Source: Methanobacteriota archaeon
GTDB taxonomy: Archaea > Methanobacteriota > Methanobacteria > Methanobacteriales > Methanobacteriaceae
Length of the DNA: 64,000 nt
NCBI GenBank assembly: GCA_029556335.1
Contig: JAKQFA010000016.1
Span: 9,562-73,561 of the forward strand
Reading direction: 5' to 3'
Below are positions 1 to 9,278 of the stretch, piece by piece (positions within the stretch are counted from its first letter, which is position 1; every line of letters begins with the position of its first letter). Below the pieces are notes generated by a model that was not told where the DNA came from, ran no database searches, and saw nothing but the letters and a program-made list of their open reading frames with translations. The translations under genes were made by a program, and so were the position numbers.

Positions 1-410
1 GTGCTCACTCCCACCCCCCCGATCATGGTTAAACCAATGGCTATGGACTCCGGGATGCCGTCGATAACCGAACCTGCTGCTATAGCCACCCCACTGCCCT
101 CGAAATCCTGGGGCCGCTGGGACCTTTTCCGGTGCTTAGCCCCCTTCCTGGCCAGATACAGGTTAGTTAGGGTGAAGATGATGGCCCCTACCAGGAAACC
201 AGCCGCTACATCTAGGAAGCCTCCCAGGTAATAGGCCTCATCCAGGAGTTCGAAGGAAATTGCTGATAAGAGCACCCCACTACCAAAGGCCATGATACCC
301 GCCACTAGCCGGGGTGGAATCCTAAAATAGAAGCCCATAATGGCCCCTATAATCAGTGCAAATCCTCCCAGAAATCCCCACAGACCAGAGAGCACCAAGT
401 CCCATAACAT
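1..410 (-). CDS. ZIP-family metal transporter, N-terminal part (cut by window edge)
   Basis: Read directly on the minus strand from ATG at 410, this frame stays open to base 1, giving about 136 residues; the rest lies outside the window. Hydrophobic segments alternate with short loops. A charged cytoplasmic-type loop (RKGAKHRKRSQRP, about residues 85-97) is followed by a segment with DGIPESIAIG (about 114-123), which matches the metal-binding helix motif of ZIP zinc/iron permeases (H/D-x-x-PE-x-x-A-I-G). GGTGAT lies eight bases before the ATG as a ribosome binding site, with a TATA-like stretch further upstream shared with the divergent gene at 500. Predicted role: divalent metal movement across the cytoplasmic membrane. 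A second, complete ZIP protein is at 12835-13647. Confidence 0.75.
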   Translation of the reverse strand, partial: MLWDLVLSGLWGFLGGFALIIGAIMGFYFRIPPRLVAGIMAFGSGVLLSAISFELLDEAYYLGGFLDVAAGFLVGAIIFTLTNLYLARKGAKHRKRSQRPQDFEGSGVAIAAGSVIDGIPESIAIGLTMIGGVGVS

Positions 411-499
411 ACCTAGAATCACCACATGTATATTTATGTATGAGGATCAGGGCATATAATTAATTAGGGCAAAAAAAAGATTGGAGGGGTGATGATTTT

Positions 500-1915
500 T
501 TGATTGTGGACCGGTCACTGCAGAGGGTAACCCTATTTCTGGTATCCCTAGCCGCCTTCCTAATACCCTTCATGGGATCCTCCCTTAGTTTGGCCTTACC
601 CGTCATCCAGAAGGAGATGGCAGTCAACGTGATAATCCTGGGATGGATACCCACCTCCTTCACACTGGCTAACGCTGTCACGGTCCTTCCCTTCGGCCGT
701 TTGTCCGATATTCACGGCCGAAAAAGAATTTTCTCCTATGGAGTTCTAATATACACTATATCCTCTCTTTTCGCTGCTTTTTCCAATTCCGGTGAGATCC
801 TAGTGGCCTTCAGCTTCCTGCAGGGCCTGGGATGTGCCATGATCTTCGCCACCATGGTGGCCCTCCTGAGCTCGGTGTTCCCAATGGAAAGAAGGGGGGA
901 AGCCCTGGGACTGTACATCAGTGCAGTCTACATTGGATTATTCCTGGGGCCCATCCTGGGCGGAGTATTAATCCAGTACCTGGGCTGGAGGAGCATCTAC
1001 CTTTTCAACATCCCCATCGGAATTATACTACTCTCCACACTCATCTGGAAGCTGAAGATGGAATGGGCCGAGGCAAGGGGGGAAGGCTTTGACTACCGGG
1101 GAGCGGTTATCTACTCACTATCCTTGGTAGCCCTTCTATATGGATTCTCATCCCTCCTGGAGGATTTGGGTAAAGTGGCTCTGGGAATAGGTTTTTTGGG
1201 AATTGTGTGCTTCTTCTTACTGGAGAGTAGAACTGATACTCCCATTTTGAAGCTGGAGATCTTCAAAAACCGCCGCACCTCCTTCACAGCCCTGTCCATG
1301 CTGTCCATGAACATTGCTATTTCAGCCACGGCCACCCTACTAAGCTTATATTTTCAGTCCCTGAGGGGATTGGAGCCCCAGTACACCGCCCTGATACTCT
1401 CTTCTCAACCCTTCATGGTAGCAGTTTTATCCCCCATTGTTGGCCGGGCCTCAGATCAGGGTGAACATCGGTGGCTGCCGGTGGGGGGGATGATCCTCAT
1501 CACGGTGGGATTGTTGATGCTGGTCTTCCTGGATCAGGAAACCTCACTTGTGATCCCGGTGGTGGCCCTTTTACTGGTGGGAGTGGGACAGGCCCTGTTC
1601 TCCTCCCCCACCACCCGCATCTTCATGGGCTCCGTGGAGAGTAAAATCTATGGTATGGCCTCCTCAACCCTTTCCACCATGATCTACATGGGCCAGACCC
1701 TATCACTAGCCATTATGCTTTTAATATTCGCCATCTACCTGGGACAGGTGGAGATAAACAGCTCCAACCACCTAGCTTTCCTGGACAGCCAAGAAATAGC
1801 CTATCTCTTGTTCGCATTCATATCCAGCCTGGGGGTGCTGTTCTCGTTCCTGGTGGGCGGATCCAGTGCTGGAGCTGGAATAAAAAAACTGGTGCAGAAG
1901 AAAGAGAAAGGTTAA
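500..1915 (+). CDS. MFS drug/solute exporter (DHA2, EmrB/QacA type)
   Basis: A 471-residue polytopic membrane protein with about 14 hydrophobic segments, the size and topology of the DHA2 proton-antiport family. Motif A (GRLSDIHGRK, residues 66-75) and an exporter-type motif C (G-x3-GPILGG, about 146-155) are visible. It probably exports a toxic compound or metabolite; the substrate is unknown. The start is TTG at 500, six bases after GGAGGGGTGAT (483-493). An ATG at 492 opens only a three-codon frame ending at 503 and overlapping the start, so it cannot be the true start. A TATA-like element (CATATAATTAA) lies near 452-462. It is a single gene, divergent from the ZIP gene. Confidence 0.88.
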   Translation: MIVDRSLQRVTLFLVSLAAFLIPFMGSSLSLALPVIQKEMAVNVIILGWIPTSFTLANAVTVLPFGRLSDIHGRKRIFSYGVLIYTISSLFAAFSNSGEILVAFSFLQGLGCAMIFATMVALLSSVFPMERRGEALGLYISAVYIGLFLGPILGGVLIQYLGWRSIYLFNIPIGIILLSTLIWKLKMEWAEARGEGFDYRGAVIYSLSLVALLYGFSSLLEDLGKVALGIGFLGIVCFFLLESRTDTPILKLEIFKNRRTSFTALSMLSMNIAISATATLLSLYFQSLRGLEPQYTALILSSQPFMVAVLSPIVGRASDQGEHRWLPVGGMILITVGLLMLVFLDQETSLVIPVVALLLVGVGQALFSSPTTRIFMGSVESKIYGMASSTLSTMIYMGQTLSLAIMLLIFAIYLGQVEINSSNHLAFLDSQEIAYLLFAFISSLGVLFSFLVGGSSAGAGIKKLVQKKEKG

Positions 1916-1971
1916 CCCACCGAACCCATCCACACCCAGAAGAAATCAGTTACTTAGGATTAACTGGTAGA

Positions 1972-2229
1972 CTAGTCATCCTGTAATCTATTCAATTTCC
2001 ACTTCCCCTCCAGAATGGCTGATTCAATTATATACTCCAGTGTTCCATCCTCCCAGGGCTCAGACAGGTCGAAGTAGTTTTTTAAATAGATCTCATCACC
2101 CTTAAGGGTTACCTCCCAGTCCTCCATCATCCTGAGTTTCTCCCGGTCCATAGAAGGCTGCACCTGGCTGCGGAGGGTGATGAGCCAACCATTATCCTTC
2201 CTCTCAACAGTGTGGATGGTGACATCCAT
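1972..2229 (-). CDS. Conserved-looking hypothetical protein, 85 aa
   Basis: A small soluble acidic protein with no recognised domain. It begins MDVTIHTVERKDNGW and looks like alternating beta strands, then has a C-terminal stretch rich in W, E and D. Its start lies 10 bases after the stop of the upstream M48 peptidase gene on the same strand, so the two are probably co-transcribed. It could be a small partner or regulator of the protease, but that is inference from position only. No signal peptide or membrane segment is seen. Confidence 0.6.
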   Translation of the reverse strand: MDVTIHTVERKDNGWLITLRSQVQPSMDREKLRMMEDWEVTLKGDEIYLKNYFDLSEPWEDGTLEYIIESAILEGKWKLNRLQDD

Positions 2230-2239
2230 CTACAATCAC

Positions 2240-3664
2240 CTATTTAATCCCAAGGGAGCGTTTGAATCCATCTATTACATCCCGGGCTGATTTTAAGAGG
2301 GGATTTTTAACATCCATAGGGGTCTTCATCCGCTCCAGGCGGTCGATGCGGAAGTAGATGGGTGGATGGGGGTCGAAGTTTATCCAACTGGGAGCCCGGG
2401 TAGGGGATATGCGCTCTGCCTGGAGGCGCTGGTAGCCTATCTTGCGCAGGGCCCGTGCCAGGACCTGGGGGTTCCCGATCTTCATAGCGGATAGTAAATC
2501 CGCCCGGGTTTCGAAGAACTTGGCCACGAAGAAGATGAAGCCCAGGGCCACGAAGAGGTAGATCAGTGGGGAAAGAACCACCAGTGGTAGGAGTATGGTG
2601 AAGCGGAGTATGAACTCCAGGGAGATAATGGAAAAGAGGATGATAGGGTCCCGGCCAACCAGGTGACCCATTTCATGGCCCAGTACCGCTAGTATTTCAT
2701 CCTCCTCCAACTGCACCAGGAGGCCAGTGGTGATTAAGACCAGTCCCCGGCTGGGGCTGGGGCCGGTGGCAGCGGCGTTGGCGATCATGGTGTTGCTCAC
2801 TGCTATGCGGGGAGTGGGGATTCTGAATTTGCTGGCGGCGGTCTCCACAATGCGGTAGACATCCACCACCTTGGACACCTTATCCTGGGCTTGACAGTGG
2901 AAACCGTACTTCTGGAAGACTTCCTCGCCCATTTCACAGGTGGGTTCCTGTCCCTGGGCGAGACTCCTCTGGTAGATCTCGTTTTTCATCTTCAGGACCT
3001 TATCCTTGCCGAACTTCTTCAGGAAATCCTTGAAATCATCCACCGGGAGCTGGTACTCCAGGATGTGCACCCGGGGATTCTCAGGGGTGATGGTCCAGTC
3101 CGCAGTCTTATCCAGGATACGGTTGGATAAGAGGACTATGATCAGCTGCACACCCAGAATAGCAGCTACTGCGGCGTACATGCCCAGTAAGAGGAAGAGT
3201 ACAATGTTAACACCGAAAAAGAGGAGGTAGATCACCAGCATGTTGCTGCCGAAGATCTTGAATGAGGTCTTCTTGCGCTGGGTGGGAGGCTTCTCTGGTA
3301 TGATCTGCTCACCCTCCACCCAGGCAAAGTACAGGGTGGACTGGCGTATCAGGTCCTCGAAGTACTGGATGGCGATGAACAGCTCCTCCGAGAGCCGATC
3401 CACCACCTTCTGGATATCGGATCGGGTGGGGGTTAACTTCACCTGGAAGGGTTGCCGGGCTACTATCTGCACCTCCACCTCCCAATCATCCTTATCACCC
3501 CGGACCTGGTAACTTAAAACTTTCCGGGCATCCCGGTAGTACATCCTGATCTGGGGAAACTTCTCCGGCTGGGGCAGGAGATAATACTCCTTGATGAAGT
3601 CCAGGGCCTCTTCTAGGTGTCCCTCAGAGAGTTCGGTCTCGATGGTGTTGAGCTCGACTGACAT
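2240..3664 (-). CDS. M48-family membrane metallopeptidase (HtpX/Ste24-like)
   Basis: A 474-residue protein. The first 135 residues are soluble, two membrane segments lie at about 141-180, and a zinc protease domain follows. The catalytic motif HEMGH is at 330-334 and a likely third zinc ligand is E385 in FFETRAD; further hydrophobic segments lie between them (about 342-380). This is the pattern of M48 proteases, which degrade damaged or misfolded membrane proteins at the inner face of the membrane. The long soluble N-terminus is unlike classic HtpX and resembles longer archaeal M48 proteins. The start is ATG at 3664; the neighbouring 85-aa gene follows at once. Specific substrates are unknown. 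Confidence 0.85.
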   Translation of the reverse strand: MSVELNTIETELSEGHLEEALDFIKEYYLLPQPEKFPQIRMYYRDARKVLSYQVRGDKDDWEVEVQIVARQPFQVKLTPTRSDIQKVVDRLSEELFIAIQYFEDLIRQSTLYFAWVEGEQIIPEKPPTQRKKTSFKIFGSNMLVIYLLFFGVNIVLFLLLGMYAAVAAILGVQLIIVLLSNRILDKTADWTITPENPRVHILEYQLPVDDFKDFLKKFGKDKVLKMKNEIYQRSLAQGQEPTCEMGEEVFQKYGFHCQAQDKVSKVVDVYRIVETAASKFRIPTPRIAVSNTMIANAAATGPSPSRGLVLITTGLLVQLEEDEILAVLGHEMGHLVGRDPIILFSIISLEFILRFTILLPLVVLSPLIYLFVALGFIFFVAKFFETRADLLSAMKIGNPQVLARALRKIGYQRLQAERISPTRAPSWINFDPHPPIYFRIDRLERMKTPMDVKNPLLKSARDVIDGFKRSLGIK

Positions 3665-3780
3665 AACTATCTATTCTTATGTGCGCCTTAGTTATTTAAA
3701 ACCGGACAAGTATGAACAAACACACGGGGAGTTATGAAAACCGTGAAATATTTCTGCTTAGGTGGATAGAACCTTTTTTT

Positions 3781-4536
3781 ATGAAACTATTCTCAGAGAA
3801 CTATCCTGACAACCAGCGACTAGGCCAATTACTGATCAGGGGCCTGTCTAAACGGGCCTTCATCACCTTAATCGCATCCTGCAAGGTCTTCTATGATGGC
3901 CGGGCCACCAGCCGCCTGGGAATGGGGGACCGCACCATACTCGTCAAGGCCGACGGGGCCTTCATCATCCACCAGGACCGCAACCTGGAGCCAGTGAACT
4001 GGCAGCCCTCCAAGACCAAACTGGCGGTGGAGCTCAAAAATGGCCTGGTGTACCTGAAGGGCATGCGCCGCAACCCCACCGAGACCCTGGAGGTGGAGAT
4101 ACACCGGGGCTACCAGATCAGCTACTACCAGGGGGAGGACTCCCAGGACCTGGAGCTGGCCGGCTACGAGGCGGACATGGGGGACCTGATCTGGCAACGG
4201 CCCGAACTCATCGAACCAGGCTTCCGGGCCACCAGTCGGGAGTACCACACCCCCCAGGGGTACATCGACATAATGGGCAAGGACCGGGAGGGGAACCTGA
4301 CCATACTGGAACTTAAAAGCCGGAAGGCCGGGGTGCAAGCAGTTAAACAACTGCGAAGATACCTGGACTGTTTCTCAGACCATAAAAGCCAGGTTCGTGG
4401 GGTGCTGGTGGCTCCATCTGCCACCGATGATGCCCTGGAGATGCTGGAGAAACAGAAGATGGAGTTCAAGGCTATGGAGGCACCCAGGGAATTAGCTAAT
4501 CAGAAGAAGGTTACTTTGAAGGACTACTTCAAGTAA
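3781..4536 (+). CDS. nucS: Endonuclease NucS
   Basis: Archaeal NucS is a RecB-like nuclease acting on branched or mismatched DNA and is stimulated by the sliding clamp PCNA. The N-terminal beta domain contains CKVFYDGRATSRLGMGDR and EPVNWQPS, both hallmarks of the family. The C-terminal nuclease core shows IDIMG and ELKSRKAG, carrying the D and E-x-K catalytic residues. The last residues, QKKVTLKDYFK, form a PCNA-interacting (PIP-like) tail. An ATG at 3712 would add 23 residues, but the TATA box TTATTTAAAA (3692-3701) places the transcript start near 3720, and relatives begin at a position matching the ATG at 3781, so I chose 3781. The methyltransferase gene follows after 16 bases. Confidence 0.9.
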   Translation: MKLFSENYPDNQRLGQLLIRGLSKRAFITLIASCKVFYDGRATSRLGMGDRTILVKADGAFIIHQDRNLEPVNWQPSKTKLAVELKNGLVYLKGMRRNPTETLEVEIHRGYQISYYQGEDSQDLELAGYEADMGDLIWQRPELIEPGFRATSREYHTPQGYIDIMGKDREGNLTILELKSRKAGVQAVKQLRRYLDCFSDHKSQVRGVLVAPSATDDALEMLEKQKMEFKAMEAPRELANQKKVTLKDYFK

Positions 4537-4552
4537 GAGATAAATAAAAGAG

Positions 4553-5332
4553 GTGAGGGCCACGACACTTTTATGGTGCACTAACTGTCACGGTGACTTG
4601 GAAACATTAAAGAATAATCTGGAATGTGCAGATTGTGGCCAGCAGTATCCCTTGAGGGATGGGATACCCGACTTCCATGATGAGATTTTTGAGTCGCCCC
4701 GGGTGGAGATGTACCAGTTTTTCGACGCATCCGCCGAGAACTACGAATCCGAGGAACATCAATCGGTTTTGTATAATTTTTACGGCCAGTTGAACCTGCC
4801 TGATGAGGCCATATCAGAGTTAAACCTGTACTTCCAGGACCTCCTCCTGGACTTGCTCTTGCCTGGGGAGCGGGTGCTGGACGTGGCCTGCGGTACCGGA
4901 CTTTTCTCCCGGGGTTTACTGTATAAAGCCAGTGAAGTCTATGGAGTGGATTTATCATGGGGGATGCTCCATAAGGCCCGGGAGTATTCATCCATGAACT
5001 TGGTCAGGGCCAGTGCTGATAAACTGCCCTTTAAAGATGACTCATTTCATTTGGTGATCTGTTTCGTGGCCTTCCACCTCTTTGATGATCTTGAAAAAGT
5101 TTTAAGGGAGATGCACCGGGTGCTGGTCAAGGGAGGAGTGCTGGTGGGACTGACTTACCTATTAACTGGGGAATGGGAAAAGGAGGAGCACCAACAGACC
5201 TACCTGGACCCTCAGGGGATACACTTCTTCACCGTGGATGAACTTGGTGAACTACTGGAAAAGAGCGGGTTTATAGATTATCAGCACCAGGAACACCAGG
5301 CCCTGATATTCTTCACTGCAGAGAAAGATTAA
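4553..5332 (+). CDS. Zinc-ribbon class I SAM-dependent methyltransferase
   Basis: 259 residues. An N-terminal zinc ribbon of Trm112-like type (C9, C12, C25, C28) is followed by a Rossmann methyltransferase domain with motif I VLDVACGTG (108-116) and an acidic end of strand 2 (VYGVDLSWGM). A later VICFVAFHLF segment matches the methyltransferase motif IV region. Proteins of this build include UbiE/MenG-like and unassigned methyltransferases, so the substrate cannot be named. The GTG at 4553 is the only start before the zinc ribbon and lies 16 bases after the nucS stop, which suggests one transcript. The stop is at 5332, tail to tail with mmp10. Confidence 0.8.
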   Translation: MRATTLLWCTNCHGDLETLKNNLECADCGQQYPLRDGIPDFHDEIFESPRVEMYQFFDASAENYESEEHQSVLYNFYGQLNLPDEAISELNLYFQDLLLDLLLPGERVLDVACGTGLFSRGLLYKASEVYGVDLSWGMLHKAREYSSMNLVRASADKLPFKDDSFHLVICFVAFHLFDDLEKVLREMHRVLVKGGVLVGLTYLLTGEWEKEEHQQTYLDPQGIHFFTVDELGELLEKSGFIDYQHQEHQALIFFTAEKD

Positions 5333-5335
5333 AAT

Positions 5336-6592
5336 TTAATTCTGATTAATTAGATTGACCAGTTCGGTGAAGGATCTAATCTCATAGGTGATGAATTCTT
5401 CTTCCTTCCCCTCCAGGTAGACGTTGCTGGGTAAAAAGAGTAACTCCGGACCCCTCACTACTTTCCGATTCTTCCCATCCCTAGTTAGCAGTTGATGAGC
5501 CACTTGGTCATGCAGAAGTGCCCCACCAGGAAGGATGGCCTTGAATTTAACCTCTTTAAGATCTATTGCTTCCAGGTCGGCGGGGACTATTAAATCCCCG
5601 ATATCCTTATCCACAGCTAGGATGTTGACCTTCCCGTTCCCATCTATCCTCTGGAATATCTTCTCCAGGAAGGGCGCGGATAGGGAGCTGGTGATGATGG
5701 TAGTCTCCGATTTGATGGCGGGTAACTGTTCCAGATACTTTTTATTCCCCTTCCGGGCCAGGATGTAGGGGAGTCCCTTCTCTGGATCCGCGGCTGGGGA
5801 CCCCAACACCCGGAAGCTGAACTGCCGGGCAATACTACCCACCAGTTCATAGAACTCCTGGTAGGGCTGAGGTTCGATTCCATCCTCCACGGGTTTGTAG
5901 TTGAAAAGCAGGCCCTGGTTCTGGTGGTTGGAGAAGCGGCTTAACACAAAGGATTTAATACCCCACTCCTCCAGGATGCTACAGGTCTTTGTGATCTCCT
6001 CCTCGGTGATCACCCCTGGCACCACCACCGTGGAGGCGTTAACCTCGCACAACTCACAGAACCTCTGCAGGGCTTCTAAGGATTTTTCAGGAGTTTTATC
6101 CCTCATCCACTCTCTTCTTAAATCTGGATTTATGGAGAAAACCGAAAAACTAACTTCAGTTACACCCCTAGCAACTAGGTCATCGGCAGTTTCAGCCCCA
6201 TTTATGCCCTTGCCACTGGTGTAGCCCAGATTCACCGGAAATTCATACTTCTGGAAGACAGCGAGGAGGTCATGGAGGTGGGGGTAGTTTATGACATCGG
6301 CCCAGCTCCCAACGTTTATCTTCAGGTCATGAACCTCCTGCTGGGTGTTTTTCAGCTGCTCCAGGTTCATTATTAATTGAGTTAAAACTTCGTTGGGAGG
6401 TTTAAACCCGTTTTTAACTTCTCGGATAAGTTCATGGCAGTAGCTACACCCTATCTGATGGGGTGGGCAGAATTTACATCCCAGGGCCACTGAATCCAGG
6501 TCCTTGAAGTTCACGGTTTTAAAGTAGCAGAACCTGCAGAAGCCACCGCAGTCCTTTCCTGGTGTTCCCCCCACGTGGGTTAATATTTCCAT
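5336..6592 (-). CDS. mmp10: Methyl-CoM reductase arginine methyltransferase Mmp10 (methanogenesis marker 10)
   Basis: A B12-dependent radical SAM enzyme that C-methylates an arginine near the active site of McrA, the main methanogenesis enzyme. At 418 residues it has the family length. The N-terminus carries the radical SAM cluster motif C15-x3-C19-x2-C22 (within KDCGGFCRFCYF), followed by a four-cysteine group C39, C42, C49, C52 (GCKFCPP and GCSYC), which is typical of Mmp10 and known to bind an extra iron. The ATG at 6592 has GGAG overlapping the TAG stop of the preceding small gene, with a gap of only 9 bases, so translation may be coupled to the kinase operon upstream. It marks the host as a methanogen. 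Confidence 0.9.
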   Translation of the reverse strand: MEILTHVGGTPGKDCGGFCRFCYFKTVNFKDLDSVALGCKFCPPHQIGCSYCHELIREVKNGFKPPNEVLTQLIMNLEQLKNTQQEVHDLKINVGSWADVINYPHLHDLLAVFQKYEFPVNLGYTSGKGINGAETADDLVARGVTEVSFSVFSINPDLRREWMRDKTPEKSLEALQRFCELCEVNASTVVVPGVITEEEITKTCSILEEWGIKSFVLSRFSNHQNQGLLFNYKPVEDGIEPQPYQEFYELVGSIARQFSFRVLGSPAADPEKGLPYILARKGNKKYLEQLPAIKSETTIITSSLSAPFLEKIFQRIDGNGKVNILAVDKDIGDLIVPADLEAIDLKEVKFKAILPGGALLHDQVAHQLLTRDGKNRKVVRGPELLFLPSNVYLEGKEEEFITYEIRSFTELVNLINQN

Positions 6593-6601
6593 TTTAGTCT
6601 C

Positions 6602-7003
6602 CTAATCGCTCATCATAATCTTGTACTGCTGAATCTGGGCCAGAAATTCTTCTTTTGATATTTCCTTTCTCACATACTTTTTTCGCAGTTCTGTACAGTT
6701 ATTGATGGCTTTTATTTGTTGCTGATAGAAAAATAACTCGTCTTTTAGTTCTTCTTCTGGATCATTAGGATCATTCCAGTATTTGATGTCTTCAAAATGG
6801 CCTTCTAAATGGTTTTCAGCTATTGATTTTTGATTTAGAGACTCTTTATCGATTTGATTTATTAATTTTTCACAAGGGACTCCTGCTTCGCTGGATTGTA
6901 TTAGTTCCTGGTCAAAGTCTGAGTTGTAGAAAATGATTGCCCATAGGATAATGACGAAAATGCTTAAACCGCCTACAATACCTATCCATGTCGATTTATT
7001 CAT
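6602..7003 (-). CDS. Small membrane-anchored hypothetical protein, 133 aa
   Basis: One N-terminal membrane helix (about residues 8-27, WIGIVGGLSIFVIILWAIIF) is followed by a charged, mostly helical outer or cytoplasmic domain of about 105 residues containing two cysteines. There is no recognised domain. Its ATG overlaps the kinase stop codon by four bases (ATGA), so it is translationally coupled to the kinase at 7000-9267 and probably works with it. Base composition is as AT-rich as the kinase and different from mmp10 downstream. Confidence 0.72.
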   Translation of the reverse strand: MNKSTWIGIVGGLSIFVIILWAIIFYNSDFDQELIQSSEAGVPCEKLINQIDKESLNQKSIAENHLEGHFEDIKYWNDPNDPEEELKDELFFYQQQIKAINNCTELRKKYVRKEISKEEFLAQIQQYKIMMSD

Positions 7004-9267
7004 GATCTCCCATTATCAGGCTCTTTTTTAAATACGAGGGTCTCGTCCATATTAATAGGGGTGTAATACTCCTCCAGGTCTTCTTGTAGTTCAATCATGG
7101 AGGAATATCTTTCATCTTTAACCTTGCTCAGACACTTCATGACTATGGGTTCCAGTGCTGCTGATTCAGGATTAATCTCACTGGGAGGTGTGGCTTGGCT
7201 AGTAAGTATGGATCCGTATATCTCGGACATTTCACCCTCAAAGGGAACTTTGCCCGTTAATAATTCATAGAATACGGTTCCTAACTGATAAATATCGGTT
7301 CTTTCATCGGATCTTCCAAATTCCCTTGATATCTGTTCTGGAGCAGCGTACTGGGGGGTAGCACCAGATAAAGTCACGGATCCATCCGTGGTGATCTTGC
7401 TCAGACCCCAATCGGATATCTTGTACACTCCATTTTTGATCATGATGTTGGAAGTCTTGATATCTCCGTGGATAATGTTCTTCTGGTGGGCATAGCCAAG
7501 TGCCTGGGCTATTTCGTAGATAACAGCTACTGCGACTTCATTGGGCTGTTTTTTATGTGGAAGAGACTCTTCACAGTACTCCATCTCCAGGTAAGGTATG
7601 GGTAGTATTTTGAAACCGAAAAGCTTCACAATATGTGGATGGTCGAGCTGGCTCCAGTTGGATACCTCAGAGACGAAGATCTTCTCCGAGCGTTTGTCAA
7701 AGTTCTTGGGGATTTTTATAGCCACTTCCATACCATCCTTGCGCTTGGCTTTAAACACCCGACCAAATCCTCCTTCCCCTACAAAGCTGGGTTCAGAATA
7801 TGATGATTGGAGTTCATAGGGAAGTGATCTTTCTGAAATCCTCTGGAGTCTGTTGAATTCTCTTCCTTCGATGATCAGATCCTGGCTGTGTTGCCTGATG
7901 CTTAACCAGTTTACCACCAATGGAATTAGCAGGAATAAACTTCCCAGGGTGAAAATTTCCATCATGGAGAATCCGAATAGATCCCCTAAAATTATGGTAA
8001 ATCCGGTGAAGAAGATGAGAAGAGCCATTAGACCATAGTTGTAAGTGCTGTTAAGCCTCTGCCTAATCAGGAGATTGTACACAATCGCTCCATATATCAT
8101 TAAGAATATTATACCGATGGGGATCAAGACATATCCTAAATAGGGGTCGTATATTGGACTTGAAATATCTAATACGAAGTATCCCAATAATATATAGAGT
8201 AGCGCACCTAATGCCATGAATACTCCATTCAAGATGGCCAATAAATTGAACTTCCAGCTTTTGATGGTCTTCAAAGTCTGAGACGCTTCATGTTTCTTAC
8301 TTCTACGAACAGCTAAAAAAAATCCAGCGAGTATAATGATGGCCATTATGATAGTAATTACGATCTTATTTTCCAGATCAGCCAGCGTAGGGGAAATTAA
8401 TCCAGCTTTTTTATAACTTGGGGGTAGGGGTTGATCAGCCAACCAGTAAACAGAGTTTAATCCAACTTTCCAACCGTTACTACGGTACAACCAGGAATTC
8501 ATGAACGTTCCTGCCGCTCCGAAGAATACTATTTTGCCCTGACCATACTCCAATGATGACCATAAAGGGAATGGTCCAGAAGTTTCATTATCCTCTTTTA
8601 TTTCGTTTATATTTGAATATCCACTCTCAGAGAGATATGATGCATCAGCCCAGGAATCTGGACTAGAATAAGCTAATACCGAAGATAAGCCAGTATTTTG
8701 TAGAAAAGCACCCCTGAAGTAAATAAATTCAGATATTCCTGTAGTTACAGTGCTATTTCTAAGACCAGTGACTTTTACTCGGCTTGGTGAAAATACATTA
8801 CTTACTGAATCAGCAACAACTTCATATGGTTGGTAAGAAACGCCAAAAACCTGGGCTATTTTGTTGTAAGAATAATCAATACCTCCATCCTCAACACCCC
8901 AAGCATCACCTACAAGAAATAGGCCTCCTCCACTTTCAACAAATCTCCTTATAGACTCAATCTCCATATTCGTGTAGTTCCGTCCTGGAGCCATGATTAT
9001 TAGGACATTAAAGTCCTTAATCTTGTCATAAGTTATTGGTGAATCTGTGTATCGGATTACTTCTAAACCATTGGCTTCTAAAAGAGATGCAAAACTCGCA
9101 CCACCCAACGGACCAGTGTTAAAGATGGTAAAACGTTTTTCAAAAGATCCGGACTCATCAAAAGCTACTTTAATATCTTGAGCATTTGACGCGCCTAGGA
9201 AAAAAATGGGGATTATAAATATAGCTAATAAAAATAATGATTTAAATTTACGATTATGGAGATCCAT
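7000..9267 (-). CDS. Membrane Ser/Thr protein kinase with extracytoplasmic GATase-like sensor domain
   Basis: 755 residues. A signal peptide (about 10-29) is followed by an extracytoplasmic alpha/beta domain (30-290) resembling DUF4350/GATase-like folds (VLIIMAPGR, GGGLFLVGD). A membrane segment lies at about 300-320 and three or four more at 340-455, then a cytoplasmic Hanks-type kinase at 490-735. Kinase motifs: glycine loop GEGGFGRVF (497-505), lysine K518, catalytic loop HGDIKTSN (600-607, HGD in place of HRD), DWG (619-621, in place of DFG) and APE (642-644). All catalytic residues are present, so activity is likely. It lies in a run with two FHA (phosphothreonine-binding) proteins, and a phosphatase is transcribed divergently. 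The signal sensed is unknown. Confidence 0.88.
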   Translation of the reverse strand: MDLHNRKFKSLFLLAIFIIPIFFLGASNAQDIKVAFDESGSFEKRFTIFNTGPLGGASFASLLEANGLEVIRYTDSPITYDKIKDFNVLIIMAPGRNYTNMEIESIRRFVESGGGLFLVGDAWGVEDGGIDYSYNKIAQVFGVSYQPYEVVADSVSNVFSPSRVKVTGLRNSTVTTGISEFIYFRGAFLQNTGLSSVLAYSSPDSWADASYLSESGYSNINEIKEDNETSGPFPLWSSLEYGQGKIVFFGAAGTFMNSWLYRSNGWKVGLNSVYWLADQPLPPSYKKAGLISPTLADLENKIVITIIMAIIILAGFFLAVRRSKKHEASQTLKTIKSWKFNLLAILNGVFMALGALLYILLGYFVLDISSPIYDPYLGYVLIPIGIIFLMIYGAIVYNLLIRQRLNSTYNYGLMALLIFFTGFTIILGDLFGFSMMEIFTLGSLFLLIPLVVNWLSIRQHSQDLIIEGREFNRLQRISERSLPYELQSSYSEPSFVGEGGFGRVFKAKRKDGMEVAIKIPKNFDKRSEKIFVSEVSNWSQLDHPHIVKLFGFKILPIPYLEMEYCEESLPHKKQPNEVAVAVIYEIAQALGYAHQKNIIHGDIKTSNIMIKNGVYKISDWGLSKITTDGSVTLSGATPQYAAPEQISREFGRSDERTDIYQLGTVFYELLTGKVPFEGEMSEIYGSILTSQATPPSEINPESAALEPIVMKCLSKVKDERYSSMIELQEDLEEYYTPINMDETLVFKKEPDNGRS

Positions 9268-9278
9268 TGTTCCACCTA

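Noticed and set aside
1..231. 76-codon plus-strand frame at the left edge
   Set aside because: Antisense to the clear ZIP-family frame on the minus strand.
3868..4350. 160-codon minus-strand frame opposite nucS
   Set aside because: Antisense shadow, as nucS has its full motif set on the plus strand.
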